A stretch of 33,023 nt of DNA, taken from NCBI GenBank assembly GCA_964613455.1, contig CAZTGS010000013.1:1-33023 (forward strand), in the 5' to 3' direction. Source of the DNA: SCGC-AAA076-P13 sp964613455 (GTDB lineage Bacteria > Pseudomonadota > Gammaproteobacteria > Magnimaribacterales > D2472). The notes under the pieces were generated by a model, which was not told where the DNA came from, made no database searches, and saw nothing but the letters and a program-made list of their open reading frames with translations. The position numbers and the translations under genes were made by a program. Positions 31,991 to 33,023 of the stretch are shown here, piece by piece. Within the stretch, counting starts at the first letter, position 1; every line of letters begins with the position of its first letter.

Positions 31991-33023
31991 ATGAATAAAT
32001 TTTTTGTTAAATATTTTTTTGCATCAAGCTTATGCTTAATAGCATTCACTTTCACCTTTCAAACTCTTCTTGCTCAAAGCTCTGATTCAAGACTTGAAGA
32101 AGTTGTCGTTACAGCTCAGAAAAAAGAACAGGGACTTTCAGAGGTTCCAATTTCTATTCAAGTGTTATCAGGTGATAAAATAGACAACCTTGGGATTACA
32201 AGCTTAGAAGATCTTCAAACCTATGTCCCTGGATTAATGATCAATAAAGGTGCAGCGCAGTTTAATATTTATATTAGAGGCGTAGGTTCAGGCACAAATA
32301 AAGGATTTTCTCAATCAGTTACTCAATTTATAGATGGCATGCCCATTGCAAGAGGCGAACAATACTTATCAGCCTTATTAGATCTTGAGAGAGTTGAAGT
32401 CCTTAAAGGAACACAAGGTGTCTTATTTGGTAAAAACACCATTGGTGGAGTTGTTAATATTGTCAGCAAATCTCCTGAGATAGGCGGTGATGCTGATGGA
32501 CATTGGTCAATTGAATCAGTTCCAGAATGGGCCACGCTTAAGCTTCAAGGCGCTTCAAGTTTCCAACTTAGTGATTCAATGGCAATGAGACTTGCCGCAA
32601 CGCACGAAGTTTCAGATGGATGGACTTATAACGCTCTAAAAGGTAACGATGGTCCTTCTAGTGATAGCACTGCAGTAAGAGCTACATTTGTATGGGAACT
32701 GGATAATATGGAGGTAAATTTAAAAGCCTTCACATCAACACATGAAAAATTGGGTCAACATGGTGGTACCGATTCGTATCGAACACCTGTACCCGTCGGA
32801 TTAATGGCTAGGTATGGCTATACGGCAACGTTTATTTCACAAAACATAATGGCAAGAGCCTTTCCTAATCAAGTAGTTGGACAACCTGGTATTACTTATT
32901 TAGATAATACTAGTGCTGGTATACCTACAGGTGGATCGGTTGATTCGGACAACGTGATTTTAAATATTTCATCAACTTGGGGTGACTTTGATGTTAAATC
33001 AACAACATCCTTTTCAACTTACG
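31991..33023 (+). CDS. TonB-dependent receptor, 3' end cut by the window
   Basis: The first 344 codons of an outer-membrane beta-barrel receptor; the frame is open to the last base. It has a signal peptide to about Ala28 (FQTLLAQSS), a TonB-box-like EEVVVTAQKKEQGL, then the plug domain. Plug motifs are EVPISIQVLSGDKI, YVPGLMINKG, IYIRGVGSG, FIDGMPIARG and LERVEVLKGTQGVLFGKNTIGGVVNIVSK. The barrel begins around residue 180 with alternating strand pattern. Such receptors import siderophores, vitamins or sugars using TonB-ExbBD energy. The ligand cannot be told from this half. The start codon ATG follows a G-rich Shine-Dalgarno held in a small hairpin. Confidence 0.95.
   Translation, partial: MNKFFVKYFFASSLCLIAFTFTFQTLLAQSSDSRLEEVVVTAQKKEQGLSEVPISIQVLSGDKIDNLGITSLEDLQTYVPGLMINKGAAQFNIYIRGVGSGTNKGFSQSVTQFIDGMPIARGEQYLSALLDLERVEVLKGTQGVLFGKNTIGGVVNIVSKSPEIGGDADGHWSIESVPEWATLKLQGASSFQLSDSMAMRLAATHEVSDGWTYNALKGNDGPSSDSTAVRATFVWELDNMEVNLKAFTSTHEKLGQHGGTDSYRTPVPVGLMARYGYTATFISQNIMARAFPNQVVGQPGITYLDNTSAGIPTGGSVDSDNVILNISSTWGDFDVKSTTSFSTY

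Overview
The window is a 33 kb, AT-rich, gene-dense stretch of a bacterial chromosome. It has short or overlapping gene junctions and no gap above about 200 bases. The best guess is a free-living marine gammaproteobacterium of the SAR86 type. The grounds are the gammaproteobacterial order lolC/E-lolD-exbB-exbD-msbA-lpxK-kdsB-murB, the streamlined layout, the many secreted hydrolases, and a TonB-dependent receptor with the EEVVVTAQKKEQ N-terminus common in such genomes. This is inference from gene content; there is no rRNA or other marker to prove it. I saw no tRNA, rRNA, CRISPR array, insertion sequence or phage gene.

Region 1 (1-6442): a secreted S10 carboxypeptidase followed by a small ABM-fold monooxygenase (minus strand), divergent from a lipoprotein prolyl oligopeptidase. 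Then come a cysteine synthase, an unrecognised exported protein and a PsiE-like membrane protein. Region 2 (6463-10300, minus): a tight four-gene cassette of exported amidohydrolase, ceramidase-family membrane protein, class IV aminotransferase and sulfotransferase-like protein. The last two match by eye the two halves of a plant fusion protein of unknown function. Region 3 (10326-15620): etfB-etfA divergent from the ETF:quinone oxidoreductase gene, which is followed by a DUF885 lipoprotein peptidase. A perfect 19-bp palindrome lies between the divergent ETF transcripts.

Region 4 (15586-29768, minus): about 14 kb of codirectional, mostly touching or overlapping genes: trpS, MFS transporter, hemH, dienoyl-CoA-reductase-like SDR, aldehyde dehydrogenase, lolC/E, lolD, exbB, exbD, an msbA-lpxK fusion, kdsB, murB, a LysE-type exporter, a DUF1285 gene and a small DUF2256 zinc-ribbon gene. 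The core is an envelope module: lipoprotein sorting (Lol), TonB/Tol energisation (ExbBD), lipid A flipping (MsbA) and 4'-phosphorylation (LpxK), Kdo activation (KdsB) and peptidoglycan precursor synthesis (MurB). Region 5 (29802-33023): a DUF349 protein, a cytochrome b561 and the 5' part of a TonB-dependent receptor cut by the window end.

The most notable observation is that the lipid A flippase and the lipid A 4'-kinase are encoded as one continuous 919-residue protein. Other points worth a look are the sulfotransferase/aminotransferase pair with a changed PLP-site residue, an SDR with tryptophan where its relatives carry the catalytic tyrosine, and the ETF palindrome.
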